Assembly (NCBI RefSeq): GCF_965243865.1
Contig: NZ_OZ251603.1
Coordinates: 3,658,001-3,722,000 of the forward strand
From: Hyphomicrobium_A sp965243865
GTDB taxonomy: Bacteria > Pseudomonadota > Alphaproteobacteria > Rhizobiales > Hyphomicrobiaceae
Reading direction: 5' to 3'
DNA: 64,000 nt
Part shown: piece after piece, positions 33,871 to 43,012 of the stretch
Layout: each line of letters begins with the position of its first letter
Position numbering within the stretch: the stretch's first letter is position 1
The notes under the pieces: model-generated
What the model was told of the DNA's origin: nothing
The model's database searches: none
The model's input: the letters and a program-made list of their open reading frames with translations, nothing else
Program-made: the position numbers and the translations under genes

Positions 33871-34885
33871 CCGGCAGCGCGCGGGGGCATCGAGCGGCGA
33901 AGAGGCGTTGATCGCCGAGTTCTTCGCCCCGCTCAGCGAAGGCTTTCCTGGTGCCTACGGTCTGAAAGACGATTGCGCAGCGATCGCCGTGTCGCCCGGC
34001 CAGGAATTGATCGTCACCACCGACGCCGTCATCGCCGGCGTGCACTTCTTGCCCGGCGATGAACCCGGTGCGATTGCGTGGAAGGCGCTCGCAGTCAACG
34101 TTTCCGATCTCGTGGCCAAGGGTGCCGTGCCGCTCGCCTACGTGATGAACCTGGCGCTTCCCGACATCGATCGGTCCTGGCTCGCCGCCTTCAGCGGCGG
34201 ATTGCTGAGCGCGCAGACTGCATTCGGCTGTCGTCTGATCGGCGGAGATACCGACCGCACGCCTGGGCCGCTCTCTGTGTCGATCACGGCATTTGGCACC
34301 GTACCATCCGGCTGCATGGTCCAGCGGACCACAGCTCGAGACGGCGACATCGTCTATGTCAGCGGCACGATCGGCGACGCCGCGCTCGGTCTCGCGCTCC
34401 GTCATGACCCGCAGCTGGCCGACCGCAGTGGACTGGATGCCGAGGCCTGCACTTATCTCGAAAACAGATTATCCCGCCCTCGCCCGCCGCTGGCGCTCGG
34501 GCCCGCCCTGCGTGCCTGCGCATCCTCAGCCATGGATGTCTCCGACGGTCTGATGAAGGACTTTGACCGGCTCTGCCGGGCATCTCGCGTCGGCGGACGA
34601 CTGCAGGCATCGCTGATCCCCCTCTCGCCGCCAGCGCGAAAAGTGATCTCCACAGACGAAACCGATCTTGCCGATCTTATGTCCGGCGGCGAGGACTATG
34701 AGGTGCTCGCAACGATAAGCCCCGCCAAGGCTGCCCAGTTCGAGGAGCTGGCACATGGTGCCGGAATACCCGTGACCCGCATTGGAGAGGTAACAGCGGG
34801 TCCAGCGGGTGCCGTCGCCATCGACCCGGCGGGCGGAACCATGTCGTTCGGTAAACTAGGCTGGGATCACTTTTTGGCACGCTGA
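33857..34885 (+). CDS. thiL: Thiamine-monophosphate kinase
   Basis: 342 residues. Phosphorylates thiamine phosphate to thiamine diphosphate. PurM-like fold: LKDDCAAIAV, TTDAVIAGVHF, AVNVSDLVAKGAVPLAYV, GGDTDRTPG and SSAMDVSDGLMKDFDRLC show the Mg-ATP and substrate aspartates. LMSGGEDYEVL is a late family motif. It is the last gene of the nrdR-to-thiL run and overlaps nusB. Confidence 0.95.
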   Translation: MPENDRQRAGASSGEEALIAEFFAPLSEGFPGAYGLKDDCAAIAVSPGQELIVTTDAVIAGVHFLPGDEPGAIAWKALAVNVSDLVAKGAVPLAYVMNLALPDIDRSWLAAFSGGLLSAQTAFGCRLIGGDTDRTPGPLSVSITAFGTVPSGCMVQRTTARDGDIVYVSGTIGDAALGLALRHDPQLADRSGLDAEACTYLENRLSRPRPPLALGPALRACASSAMDVSDGLMKDFDRLCRASRVGGRLQASLIPLSPPARKVISTDETDLADLMSGGEDYEVLATISPAKAAQFEELAHGAGIPVTRIGEVTAGPAGAVAIDPAGGTMSFGKLGWDHFLAR

Positions 34886-35104
34886 TGTGCCTTGAAACCG
34901 GCTCTGCGTGCGACCAAATCGCATCGCGACAAAGGCCATCGCGTGCACGAGACAAGCGGAGCACACGCAATCGTCTTGGTTTGGCCATATCCTGGCGGCT
35001 ATTGAGACGACAACGTTCAACGACGGAAGTGCGGTTGCCATAAGGGGTTGCGCGGCGGCGGGACGACCGGTCCGTCGCAGGCCGGGCAAAAGTGGGACGA
35101 TTTC

Positions 35105-36505
35105 ATGCTGGCATATCGCGCGCGGGCGCGACTTTACGGTTTGCATCTCTTCGCTCGTTGCGCAGGGAAGTGCGGCGCAGTTGCTGCGGCCCTTTTGGTC
35201 GGTCTGCTGTTTGCTTTACCTGCACCAGCGCTTGCGCAACAAGCTCAGGCGAATTGGTGGGAGAGTCTCACGGGATCTGGCACGCCTGACTACTCGGGCC
35301 GCCGTCAGGAGGACCGCGCGCGTGAACGTGCTGCGCGTCAGGCCGAACCACTCGACGATCTGCGCCCCGACGCAGTGCCGCTGCGCTCCGATGAGATGAT
35401 CATCTCGATGGAGAAGGCTATCGCGCGCTATCAGGAGATCCTCCAGCAAGGCGGTTGGCCCGTCGTGCCTGCCGGCCGCATGATGCGCGAAGGCGAAGAT
35501 GACGACCGCGTTCCGATACTCCGCAAGAGATTGATCGCCAGCGGCGACCTGCGCCCCCGCTCGCAGTACTACAACTCGTATACCTTCGACGAAGAGCTCG
35601 CCAACGCGGTGAAGAACTTCCAGCGTCGTCATGGCCTGCGCCCCACCGGGCGCATCGAGCGTTCCACCTATCCGGCGCTCAACATGACTGTCGATGAGCG
35701 CATCAATCAGCTTCGCCTCAACATCGGCCGCATCCGCGAATTGATGTCGACGGCGATCGAGGAGCGCTACGTCCTCGTCAATGTCCCCGCGTTCCAGCTC
35801 GAGGCGGTCGAGCGCTTCGAGGTGCAGCAACGTCATCGCGTGATTGTCGGCCGCACCGAGCGCCAATCGCCTTCCGTGAAGGCCACCATCCGCGCGCTCA
35901 ATTTCTTCCCGTATTGGCGCGTGCCCGATAGCGTGGCCCACCTTGATCTCATCCCGCGCCTGTTGAAAGAGCCGGACTATCTGCAGAACGAAAAGATCCG
36001 CGTTCTCGATCCTGCCGGTTCCCGCGAGCTCGATCCACAGACCGTCGATTGGCATGCGCCCGACGCGCAACGCCTCAAGTTCCGCCAGGATCCGGGGCCG
36101 CAGAACGCGCTTGGCCTCGTGCGCATCGATATGGCCAACGAGCACGGCGTCTACATGCACGACACGCCCATGAAGCAGCTGTTCGGCCAGCGCTCGCGCG
36201 CCTTCAGCGCCGGCTGCGTGCGCGTCCAGGGCGTATTCGATCTCGCCGACTGGATCGCTCACTACGAGCCTGGTTGGGAGCAGCCCGGCCGCGCCCAGCA
36301 GATTGTCGAGTCTGGTCAGGCCGTGGACGTGACCCTCACGCGCCCTATCCCGGTGTATTTTACCTACATCACGGCTTGGGCCGAGCGCGATGGCGAAGTC
36401 GAGTTCCGTCCCGACATTTACGGCCGCGACGGCGCCGTCGACCAGATCGCCGAGATGGACCGGGATCCGAACGAGCCAGCCCCCACCATCACCCTGGCGC
36501 CCTGA
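35105..36505 (+). CDS. Second L,D-transpeptidase (YkuD family)
   Basis: 466 residues from ATG 35105. A signal peptide (AVAAALLVGLLFALPAPALA) is followed by a charged linker, a peptidoglycan-binding domain (RKRLIASGDLRPR through FQRRHGLRPTGRIE) and the catalytic domain: YVLVNVPAFQLEAVERFE, MHDTPMKQLFGQ and the nucleophile cysteine in FSAGCVRVQGV. The layout equals that of the protein encoded at 23928, so the two are paralogues, but this one has no adjacent regulator. GGGACGA is a weak ribosome site. Confidence 0.9.
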   Translation: MLAYRARARLYGLHLFARCAGKCGAVAAALLVGLLFALPAPALAQQAQANWWESLTGSGTPDYSGRRQEDRARERAARQAEPLDDLRPDAVPLRSDEMIISMEKAIARYQEILQQGGWPVVPAGRMMREGEDDDRVPILRKRLIASGDLRPRSQYYNSYTFDEELANAVKNFQRRHGLRPTGRIERSTYPALNMTVDERINQLRLNIGRIRELMSTAIEERYVLVNVPAFQLEAVERFEVQQRHRVIVGRTERQSPSVKATIRALNFFPYWRVPDSVAHLDLIPRLLKEPDYLQNEKIRVLDPAGSRELDPQTVDWHAPDAQRLKFRQDPGPQNALGLVRIDMANEHGVYMHDTPMKQLFGQRSRAFSAGCVRVQGVFDLADWIAHYEPGWEQPGRAQQIVESGQAVDVTLTRPIPVYFTYITAWAERDGEVEFRPDIYGRDGAVDQIAEMDRDPNEPAPTITLAP

Positions 36506-36582
36506 CCGAAGCCGGCGCCAACGTTTCGCGACGCCCCCCGACACCCTATATTGAGCGTGTCGGGGCATCACGGAGCTGAGGC

Positions 36583-37689
36583 GTGGGCTGGTCGATTAAA
36601 CTTTTCACATGGGGCGGCACCGCCGTCCGCATGCATCTGACGTTCCTGCTGCTCATCGCATGGATCGCCGCCGTGCAATGGCAACATGGCGGGCCACACG
36701 GTGCCATCGCCGGCGTCCTGTTCATTCTCGTGCTGTTTGCCTGCGTGGTGCTGCACGAGTTCGGCCACATCTGGGCCGCCGCACGCTACGGCATCCGCAC
36801 CCCTGACGTGACACTGCTGCCCATCGGCGGCGTCGCGTCGATGGAGCGCATGCCTGAAAAGCCGTCGCAGGAGATCGTCGTCGCGCTCGCCGGTCCTGCC
36901 GTCAACCTCGTTATCGCACTCGTGCTCATAGCAGCACTCGGTCTGCGACTGACGATCGATCAGATGTCCTTCGAGGCTCTGCAGTCCAGCTTCCTCGCGC
37001 AGGTCGCGATAGCAAACATCATATTGCTGGTCTTCAATCTCATTCCCGCCTTCCCGATGGATGGCGGCCGCGTGCTGCGCGCGCTTTTGGCGATGAAGAT
37101 GGGTTTCCCGCGCGGCACCCGCGTGGCAGCCAGAATCGGTCAGGCCATGGCGGTCGGTTTTGCCTTCCTCGGCTTCATGGGCAATCCGATGCTCATCCTC
37201 ATTGCGGCATTCATCTTCCTCGCGGCCTCCGGCGAGGCGGGCGACGTGGAAATGCGCGAGGTCATACGCGGGCGCCGAATTACCGACGCGATGATCACCC
37301 GCTTCGAATCTATCGGCGTCGGTGCGACGGCAGACGACGCGGCGGCGAAGCTGCTGCACACGACGCAGCACGAGTTTCCCGTGGTTGACGGTGGCGGTCA
37401 CTTGCGCGGCTTCCTAACGAGCAGGGCAATCATCGAGGCCTTGCGCGCAGGGGAGGGTGGGCGTCCAGTTCTGGAGATCATGACTTCGTGCGCACCAACG
37501 CTGCGCCTCGACGCAACGCTCGATGAAGCCGTCGACGCGATGCGTTCAACGGGTGCGCGCTTCATCGGTATCATCGATGCCGACGATCACCTCGTCGGCT
37601 ATCTGACGCCTGAGAACCTCAATGAGCTGATCATGATCGGCGCCTCGCGCGAGCGGGCGCGAACCGACCGGCCGCTCCCCGATCCATGA
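36583..37689 (+). CDS. Site-2 protease family (M50) metallopeptidase with CBS domains
   Basis: 368 residues. Intramembrane zinc protease: HEFGH in ACVVLHEFGHIWAA gives the zinc histidines and glutamate, and NLIPAFPMDGGRVLRAL supplies the third ligand (Asp). About six hydrophobic segments precede a C-terminal pair of CBS domains (about 235-355: AKLLHTTQHEFPVVDGGG; RLDATLDEAVDAMRSTGA), which may sense adenine nucleotides. The start is GTG 36583 with GGAG upstream. Substrate unknown. Confidence 0.9.
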   Translation: MGWSIKLFTWGGTAVRMHLTFLLLIAWIAAVQWQHGGPHGAIAGVLFILVLFACVVLHEFGHIWAAARYGIRTPDVTLLPIGGVASMERMPEKPSQEIVVALAGPAVNLVIALVLIAALGLRLTIDQMSFEALQSSFLAQVAIANIILLVFNLIPAFPMDGGRVLRALLAMKMGFPRGTRVAARIGQAMAVGFAFLGFMGNPMLILIAAFIFLAASGEAGDVEMREVIRGRRITDAMITRFESIGVGATADDAAAKLLHTTQHEFPVVDGGGHLRGFLTSRAIIEALRAGEGGRPVLEIMTSCAPTLRLDATLDEAVDAMRSTGARFIGIIDADDHLVGYLTPENLNELIMIGASRERARTDRPLPDP

Positions 37690-37741
37690 TCGCAGCGCAC
37701 CGCCTCACAGCTATGCACCGTTGCTTGTGACCATCGCCCCG

Positions 37742-38365
37742 TTACGCCGGGTCGAGCGGTCGCGCCGAGGCGAGCCGATAGAACTCGGCCCGCGTTTCCG
37801 GTTCTGTCTTAAAGCAACCGAGCATGCGGCTGGTGATGGTAACGACACCCGGCTTCTTGATGCCGCGAGTCGTCATGCACTGGTGCGCCGCCTCGATGAC
37901 GACCGCCACCCCGCGCGGCTTTAGAACGGTGTCGATCGCATCGGCAACCTGTGCCGTCAGCACTTCCTGAATCTGCAGCCGCTTGGCGTAGATCTCCACG
38001 AGCCGTGCGAGCTTGGAGATGCCGACCACGCGCTGCGAAGGGTAATAGGCAACGTGCGCACGGCCGATGATCGGCACGATATGGTGCTCGCAATGGGATT
38101 CGAGGCGGATGTCGCGCAGCATCACGATCTCATCGTAGCCGCCAGCTTCCTCGAATGTCGTGCGCAGAATCTCGACGGGATCTTCCCCATAGCCGGAGAA
38201 AAACTCTTCATACGCCCGCACCACACGTCCCGGTGTTCCAAGCAGACCTTCGCGGTCAGGATCATCGCCCGCCCATTCGATCAGCGTGCGCACGGCGGCC
38301 TCGGCGCTCTCCCGCGTCGGCTTGGCCCGGCGGGGACTTGACGGGTTCGCTACGACGGCATCCAT
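37742..38365 (-). CDS. folE: GTP cyclohydrolase I, zinc type (GCYH-IA)
   Basis: 207 residues from ATG 38365, with AGGAGG nine bases upstream. Converts GTP to dihydroneopterin triphosphate for folate. The zinc ligands are present: cysteine and histidine in SHCEHHIVPI and the second cysteine in HQCMTTRGIKKPG. GEDPVEILRTTF and QRVVGISKLARLVE are family motifs. It lies 29 bases after the DUF1826 gene on the same strand and is probably in the zinc-responsive operon that starts at 40325. This is noteworthy, because such operons more often carry the zinc-independent FolE2. Confidence 0.95.
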   Translation of the reverse strand: MDAVVANPSSPRRAKPTRESAEAAVRTLIEWAGDDPDREGLLGTPGRVVRAYEEFFSGYGEDPVEILRTTFEEAGGYDEIVMLRDIRLESHCEHHIVPIIGRAHVAYYPSQRVVGISKLARLVEIYAKRLQIQEVLTAQVADAIDTVLKPRGVAVVIEAAHQCMTTRGIKKPGVVTITSRMLGCFKTEPETRAEFYRLASARPLDPA

Positions 38366-38394
38366 CGCCGATGACCTCCTGTTTTTGTTTTTCT

Positions 38395-39066
38395 TCAATG
38401 CAGCGTGGCGCGCGGGCGGATCGGGCGATCGACGCAAAAGAACAGCCTGAATGCGCCAGTGCCGGCAATGCGCGGCGAGCGGTGCACCAGTGCTTTCTCG
38501 GCCGTCTCGGATCCGCCCATGATCCCCACCGAAAATCGCGGCATCTGCTGCAGCGGGCCTGCGTAATCGTCCTGCAGGCTCAAGGCGTCCGTGGCATTTT
38601 CCGCGGGCACCCACACCGTTCCAGGGCCAACGTAGGTCGTAACGAGGCGACCGAGAGTGACGTCGGCATGGAACTTCCGGCACGCATCATCGCGCACGGC
38701 CTCTATGCGCACTTCGACTTCGTTCGCTGACGTGGCGCCGGCGAACAGCGTGACGAGATGCGCCATGTCGTGGCTCAGTGTGGTAATAAGCTTTGCATCG
38801 CTCAACGGACCTGCAAGCAGGCATGCATTCAACTTGCGGCCGGCGTCTTCTGGCGTCGAAACGAAGCGGCCCGTGGGCAACGCTTCGAATGCGAGAGCAT
38901 CGAGCCGGCGCACCAAGTCCGGCGCGGGTTGCCGTTGCCAGAGGGCAAGCCGGCAACCGGGCTCGCTCCAACGGCGCAGCACGCTCGGCAGATCGGACGC
39001 GTAAACGTCGGAGCTTATCGGCAGGCTGGCGCCGGCGAGCTGGTAGCGTTTGAAAAGAGTGCTCAT
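38395..39066 (-). CDS. DUF1826 protein
   Basis: 223 residues, no signal peptide. It includes KFHADVTLGRLVTTYVGPGT with a conserved histidine and aspartate, WVPAENATDAL, and a C-terminal FRLFFCVDRP. The biochemical role is unknown; the family is found repeatedly beside COG0523 GTPases in zinc-limitation operons. Its ATG overlaps the stop of that GTPase gene here, so translation is coupled. Confidence 0.85.
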   Translation of the reverse strand: MSTLFKRYQLAGASLPISSDVYASDLPSVLRRWSEPGCRLALWQRQPAPDLVRRLDALAFEALPTGRFVSTPEDAGRKLNACLLAGPLSDAKLITTLSHDMAHLVTLFAGATSANEVEVRIEAVRDDACRKFHADVTLGRLVTTYVGPGTVWVPAENATDALSLQDDYAGPLQQMPRFSVGIMGGSETAEKALVHRSPRIAGTGAFRLFFCVDRPIRPRATLH

Positions 39067-40325
39067 CAGGCCGCGTCTCGTTGCCAGCGCGGGAACGGAT
39101 CATCGAGGCGCAACCACGCTTTGGTGTCCACCTCGCCGGTCTCGGGCAACTTCATCAGGCACGCGTCGAGCTCTGCCCTGATGCGCGCCTCGTCCATCTC
39201 GCCGGTGCCGATGAACACCAGCTCTTGTCGCCGGTCGCCCCACTGCGCGTGCCAGCCGTTCTTGATCCGCGCTACGAGCGCATCATCGTCAGGCCAGTTC
39301 TTCTTCGGCACGGCTGCCCACCAATAGCCCATGGCTTCTGTGCGCACGAGTGGGCCCGCCTGGGACATCTCGCCGACGAAGGCGGGGCGGGATGCGAGCC
39401 AGAAGAAACCCTTCGCGCGCACGACGCCCGGCCAGGAATTGCCGAAGAACGCGTGCAGCTTTGCCGGATCGAACGGACCGCGTGCCCGGTAGACGAAGCT
39501 CGATATGCCGTACTCCTCTGTCTCGGGCTGATGCTCCTTGAAGCCGTTCAGCTCCTTGAACCACGTCGGGTGCTGATGCGCAGCATCGAACGAGAAGAGG
39601 CCTGTATCCAGGATATCGCCAAGCGCCACCTTCCCGTGGTTCGTCTCGATGATGCGCGCATCGGCATTGAGCGCGCGCACGATCGATTTCGCCAGCTCGA
39701 CTTCGTGACGTGCGGCGACGTCTGTCTTGTTCAGCACCACCACATCGGCAAATTCGATCTGCTCGACGAGCAGCCCGACCAGCGAGCGCTCGTCCTCTTC
39801 ACCAGCGACCTCGCCGCGGTCTTTCAAAAAGTCTTGTGAGGAATAATCGCGCAGAAGGTTCGCCGCATCGACGACCGTCACCATGGTGTCGAGCCGCGCA
39901 CTATCCGAAAGGCTCTTGCCCTTCTCATCGCGGAACTCGAATGTCGCCGCCACCGGCAGCGGCTCGGCGATACCCGTCGACTCGATCAGCAGATAGTCGT
40001 AGCGCCCATCCCTCGCTAGCCGATCAACCTCCTTCAGCAGGTCGTCGCGCAGCGTGCAGCAAATGCATCCGTTCGACATCTCGACCAGCGTCTCCTCGGT
40101 GCGCGACAGGTTCGCGCCACCGCCCATGACGAGGTCTGCGTCGATGTTCACCTCGCTCATGTCGTTGACGATCACCGCAACTTTCCGTCCCTCGCGGTTG
40201 TTGAGGACGTGATTGAGCAGTGTCGTCTTGCCGGCTCCGAGAAAGCCGGAAAGCACTGTCACGGGCAGGCGCCCGTCGGGCTCCTGCGATGCGGTCTGAA
40301 GGTGGGTGCTGAGATCGCGATCCAT
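39066..40325 (-). CDS. COG0523 metal-chaperone GTPase (ZigA/ZagA-like)
   Basis: 419 residues of the G3E GTPase family. P-loop GFLGAGKTT (27-35), metal site C-I-C-C at C87, C89 and C90 in MSNGCICCTLRDD, IESTGIAEPLPVA and NKTD. The C-terminal CobW domain (about 290-405) follows. Such proteins deliver zinc to client enzymes under scarcity. A Zur-like palindrome at 40360-40377 sits just upstream of the start and supports zinc control. It is first in the operon with DUF1826 and probably folE. Confidence 0.93.
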   Translation of the reverse strand: MDRDLSTHLQTASQEPDGRLPVTVLSGFLGAGKTTLLNHVLNNREGRKVAVIVNDMSEVNIDADLVMGGGANLSRTEETLVEMSNGCICCTLRDDLLKEVDRLARDGRYDYLLIESTGIAEPLPVAATFEFRDEKGKSLSDSARLDTMVTVVDAANLLRDYSSQDFLKDRGEVAGEEDERSLVGLLVEQIEFADVVVLNKTDVAARHEVELAKSIVRALNADARIIETNHGKVALGDILDTGLFSFDAAHQHPTWFKELNGFKEHQPETEEYGISSFVYRARGPFDPAKLHAFFGNSWPGVVRAKGFFWLASRPAFVGEMSQAGPLVRTEAMGYWWAAVPKKNWPDDDALVARIKNGWHAQWGDRRQELVFIGTGEMDEARIRAELDACLMKLPETGEVDTKAWLRLDDPFPRWQRDAA

Positions 40326-40359
40326 GGCTGGGGTTCTCCTTGGCTGGGTCGATCCATAT

Positions 40360-40377
40360 CGGATGTTATAACATCCG
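40360..40377. promoter_or_regulatory. Zur-like operator
   Basis: CGGATGTTATAACATCCG is a perfect 18-bp palindrome with the ATGTTATAACAT core of alphaproteobacterial Zur boxes. It lies 35 bases upstream of the COG0523 GTPase start, consistent with repression when zinc is plentiful. Confidence 0.8.
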
Positions 40378-40523
40378 TAAAGTGCCAGAGAGACTGTGTC
40401 AGGAAGCTGTGGGCACAGCGTTCGCGATGAGACGCGCTCAGGAAGAGAAGGCGCGGTCAGATGTACGAAAAGGGAAGGGTTAAAAGCGGTTGCTTCGCCT
40501 CCGGGGCGAGCGGCGCTCCGCGC

Positions 40524-41456
40524 CTACTCCGCGGCCGCGGCCACTCGCGGGCAAGGAAGTCCCTCGCGGCCCGGGCCCAACATTTCCCACAGCTCGTCCA
40601 GCACGGTTGGTGGAACCGTATTCGGCTTGCCGAGTGCGAAGTAGCTGATGTTCACCGGCTCGCCATCGCGCAGGATGGTGATCGCGCGTTTGCGTCCTTC
40701 GCTATTCACCTTGGATTCCGGAAGGATTCCGCAGCCGAGGCCGATCTGAGTCCATTCCTGTACAGCCGCGTAGCTGCTTGCCTCGCCCGGGTAGCGATGC
40801 AACGTGAGCCGCTGGTCATCGAAGAGGCCCTTGGTTACTTGCGCAAGCCCACACGCGTTCGGAACCAGGACAAACTCTTCGCCCGCGATCGTCTCAACCT
40901 CTACCTGGTTGACACCGTGCCACCGGTCCTTTTCCTCGGAGCGGGGAAGAAAGAGTAGTGGCTCGCTGCACAGGCTTTGCAGCAGGTAATCGCCGGCAGG
41001 GATCGAGCGCTTGTCGAATGGCGCAATGACGAGATCGAGCTGTTCGCGCTTGAGGTCATCGCACAGCGTCGACAGATTGCCCTCGCGGTAGATGACGCCG
41101 ACGTCCGGTCGGCCTTGCCGGAATGGTTCGAGCAATGCTTCGGCCAGCTTGATGCCGACGAGGGGCGAGATTCCGACATGCAGTGTCATTGCCGGATTGT
41201 CGAGCTTGCGCACCATATCGCGCAGACGATCGTAGGAGTTGAGCGTCTCTAGGACGCCGGGAAGCAATTGCTGCCCGAAGTGCGTGAGGCTCACGCTCCG
41301 CGTGGTGCGATGAAAGATGCGATGACCAAGCTCGGCCTCGAGCTGTGCGATACCGTTCGAGAGCGTGGGCTGTGTGACCGCACAACGCGCCGCGGCGGCC
41401 ACGAACGAACCCTCCTCGTAAAGCGCTCGGACATACCTCAGTTGCTGGAGGTTCAT
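40524..41456 (-). CDS. LysR-family transcriptional regulator
   Basis: 310 residues from ATG 41456. N-terminal helix-turn-helix: MNLQQLRYVRALYEEGSF then CAVTQPTLSNGIAQLEAELG. The effector-binding domain (about 90-295) is of the CysB/OxyR-like class, with a cysteine in LLQSLCSEPLLFLP and another in VPNACGLAQVT, so redox or sulfur sensing is possible. It is divergent from mtoX across 236 bp, which makes it the obvious candidate regulator of the methanethiol locus; that link is inferred from position only. Confidence 0.9.
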   Translation of the reverse strand: MNLQQLRYVRALYEEGSFVAAAARCAVTQPTLSNGIAQLEAELGHRIFHRTTRSVSLTHFGQQLLPGVLETLNSYDRLRDMVRKLDNPAMTLHVGISPLVGIKLAEALLEPFRQGRPDVGVIYREGNLSTLCDDLKREQLDLVIAPFDKRSIPAGDYLLQSLCSEPLLFLPRSEEKDRWHGVNQVEVETIAGEEFVLVPNACGLAQVTKGLFDDQRLTLHRYPGEASSYAAVQEWTQIGLGCGILPESKVNSEGRKRAITILRDGEPVNISYFALGKPNTVPPTVLDELWEMLGPGREGLPCPRVAAAAE

Positions 41457-41692
41457 TCTCTGTTCTTGAGTTCGATTAAGCCGAGTGTGGCAATTCAGCA
41501 CGCCAGGGAATGGCTTGCCCTGGGAGCTGGTTCCTATAGCTTATCATACCACAGATTGCCCACGTTAATAGATTTCAGAAATAGGCGACATTCGGAAAGA
41601 GAATTTCCGTTCCATCAGTAGCCCTCCTATCCTTCCTCCCAGCAATAACAGGCCTGCCAGGCAAGGTCGGGCCCTTCTGGAGGAAGCACCAC

Positions 41693-42997
41693 GTGAAGAA
41701 GGCTCTGCTAGCTGCCGCATGCGCCGCTGTCGCGACGCTCGGCTCAACCACAGCGGGATTTAGCGACGAGACGTGCAACTCGCCGTTCGTCGAGGCTCTC
41801 ATTAAAGGGCAGGAAAAGTATCTCCAGGTTTGGACGTTGGGCATGCCCGGCGTCGGCGACGAGTCAGACAAGATGGTGACCATCGACGTCGATCCGTCCT
41901 CCGCCAAGTACGGCAAGGTGATCAATACGCTCTCTGTTGGCGGCCGCGGCGAAGCCCATCACCTCGGTTTTAGCGATGACCGCCGCTACGTCTGGGCCGG
42001 TCGCCTGGACGACAACAAGATCTTCATTTTCGACCTCATCGACCCGGCCAAGCCGAAGCTTGCGAAGGTGATCACCGACTTCGCCGAAAAGACCGGCTAC
42101 GTCGGTCCGCACACGTTCTACGCGATGCCTGGCCGCATGATGATTCAGGCGCTGTCGAACCCCAAGACTCACAACGGTGAGACGGGCCTCGCCATCTACA
42201 CCAACGAGGGCGAGCTTGTTTCGACTCATCCTCTGCCCCTCGCCAATGGTGGGGACGGATATGGCTACGACATCGGCATCAACCCGCAGGAGAACTTGAT
42301 GCTCACGTCGAGCTTCACGGGTTGGAACAACTACATGATGGACCTCGGGAAGCTCGCGAAGGACCCCGAGGCGATGAAGAACTTCGGCAACACGATGGTC
42401 CTGTGGGACCTCAAGTCGATGGATCCAAAGAAGGTCTTCAGCGTTCCCGGCGCTCCCCTCGAGATCCGCTGGTCGCTGAAGCCGGGCGACAACTGGGCGA
42501 TGACGGCCACCGCGCTGACGGGCAAGCTTTGGCTCATCAAGCAGGACGACAAGGGCGAGTGGCAGGCGAAGGCCGTAGCCGATGTGGGCGATCCCTCCAA
42601 GCTACCATTGCCGGTCGACATCTCTATCTCGGCCGATGCCAAGACGCTGTGGGTCGACACCTTCATGGATGGCACCGCGCGCCTGTTCGACATCTCTAAT
42701 CCTGAGGCGCCGAAAGAGATCTACACCAAAAAGATCGGCAATCAGGTCAACATGGTCTCGCAGAGCTGGGACGGAAAGCGCGTCTACTTCACCACGTCGC
42801 TGCTGGCCAACTGGGACAAAAAAGGCGCTGAGAACGACCAGTTTCTCAAAGCCTACGATTGGGATGGCAAGCAGCTCGTCGAGAAGTTCTCCATCGACTT
42901 CAACGAGCTGAAGCTCGGTCGTGCCCACCACATGAAGTTTTCCGGCAAGGCTCAATCGGCTGCGCTCGGATCCGAGGCGGCGGTTTCGGCTCGCTAA
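41693..42997 (+). CDS. mtoX: Methanethiol oxidase (SBP56 family)
   Basis: 434 residues from GTG 41693, with GGAGGA upstream. Periplasmic copper enzyme that turns methanethiol, O2 and water into formaldehyde, H2S and H2O2. It has a signal peptide (KKALLAAACAAVATLGSTTAG), then the SBP56 beta-propeller: CNSPFVEALIKGQEKYLQVW, GGRGEAHHLGF (H89 and H90, likely copper ligands), GDGYGYDIGINPQEN, DISISADAKTLWVDTFMDGT and the closing GRAHHMKFS. The downstream SCO and MauG-like genes match the order known for the Hyphomicrobium enzyme. Gene order therefore supports methanethiol oxidase over a generic selenium-binding label. Confidence 0.93.
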   Translation: MKKALLAAACAAVATLGSTTAGFSDETCNSPFVEALIKGQEKYLQVWTLGMPGVGDESDKMVTIDVDPSSAKYGKVINTLSVGGRGEAHHLGFSDDRRYVWAGRLDDNKIFIFDLIDPAKPKLAKVITDFAEKTGYVGPHTFYAMPGRMMIQALSNPKTHNGETGLAIYTNEGELVSTHPLPLANGGDGYGYDIGINPQENLMLTSSFTGWNNYMMDLGKLAKDPEAMKNFGNTMVLWDLKSMDPKKVFSVPGAPLEIRWSLKPGDNWAMTATALTGKLWLIKQDDKGEWQAKAVADVGDPSKLPLPVDISISADAKTLWVDTFMDGTARLFDISNPEAPKEIYTKKIGNQVNMVSQSWDGKRVYFTTSLLANWDKKGAENDQFLKAYDWDGKQLVEKFSIDFNELKLGRAHHMKFSGKAQSAALGSEAAVSAR

Positions 42998-43012
42998 TCC
43001 ACGCTGGGCCTA

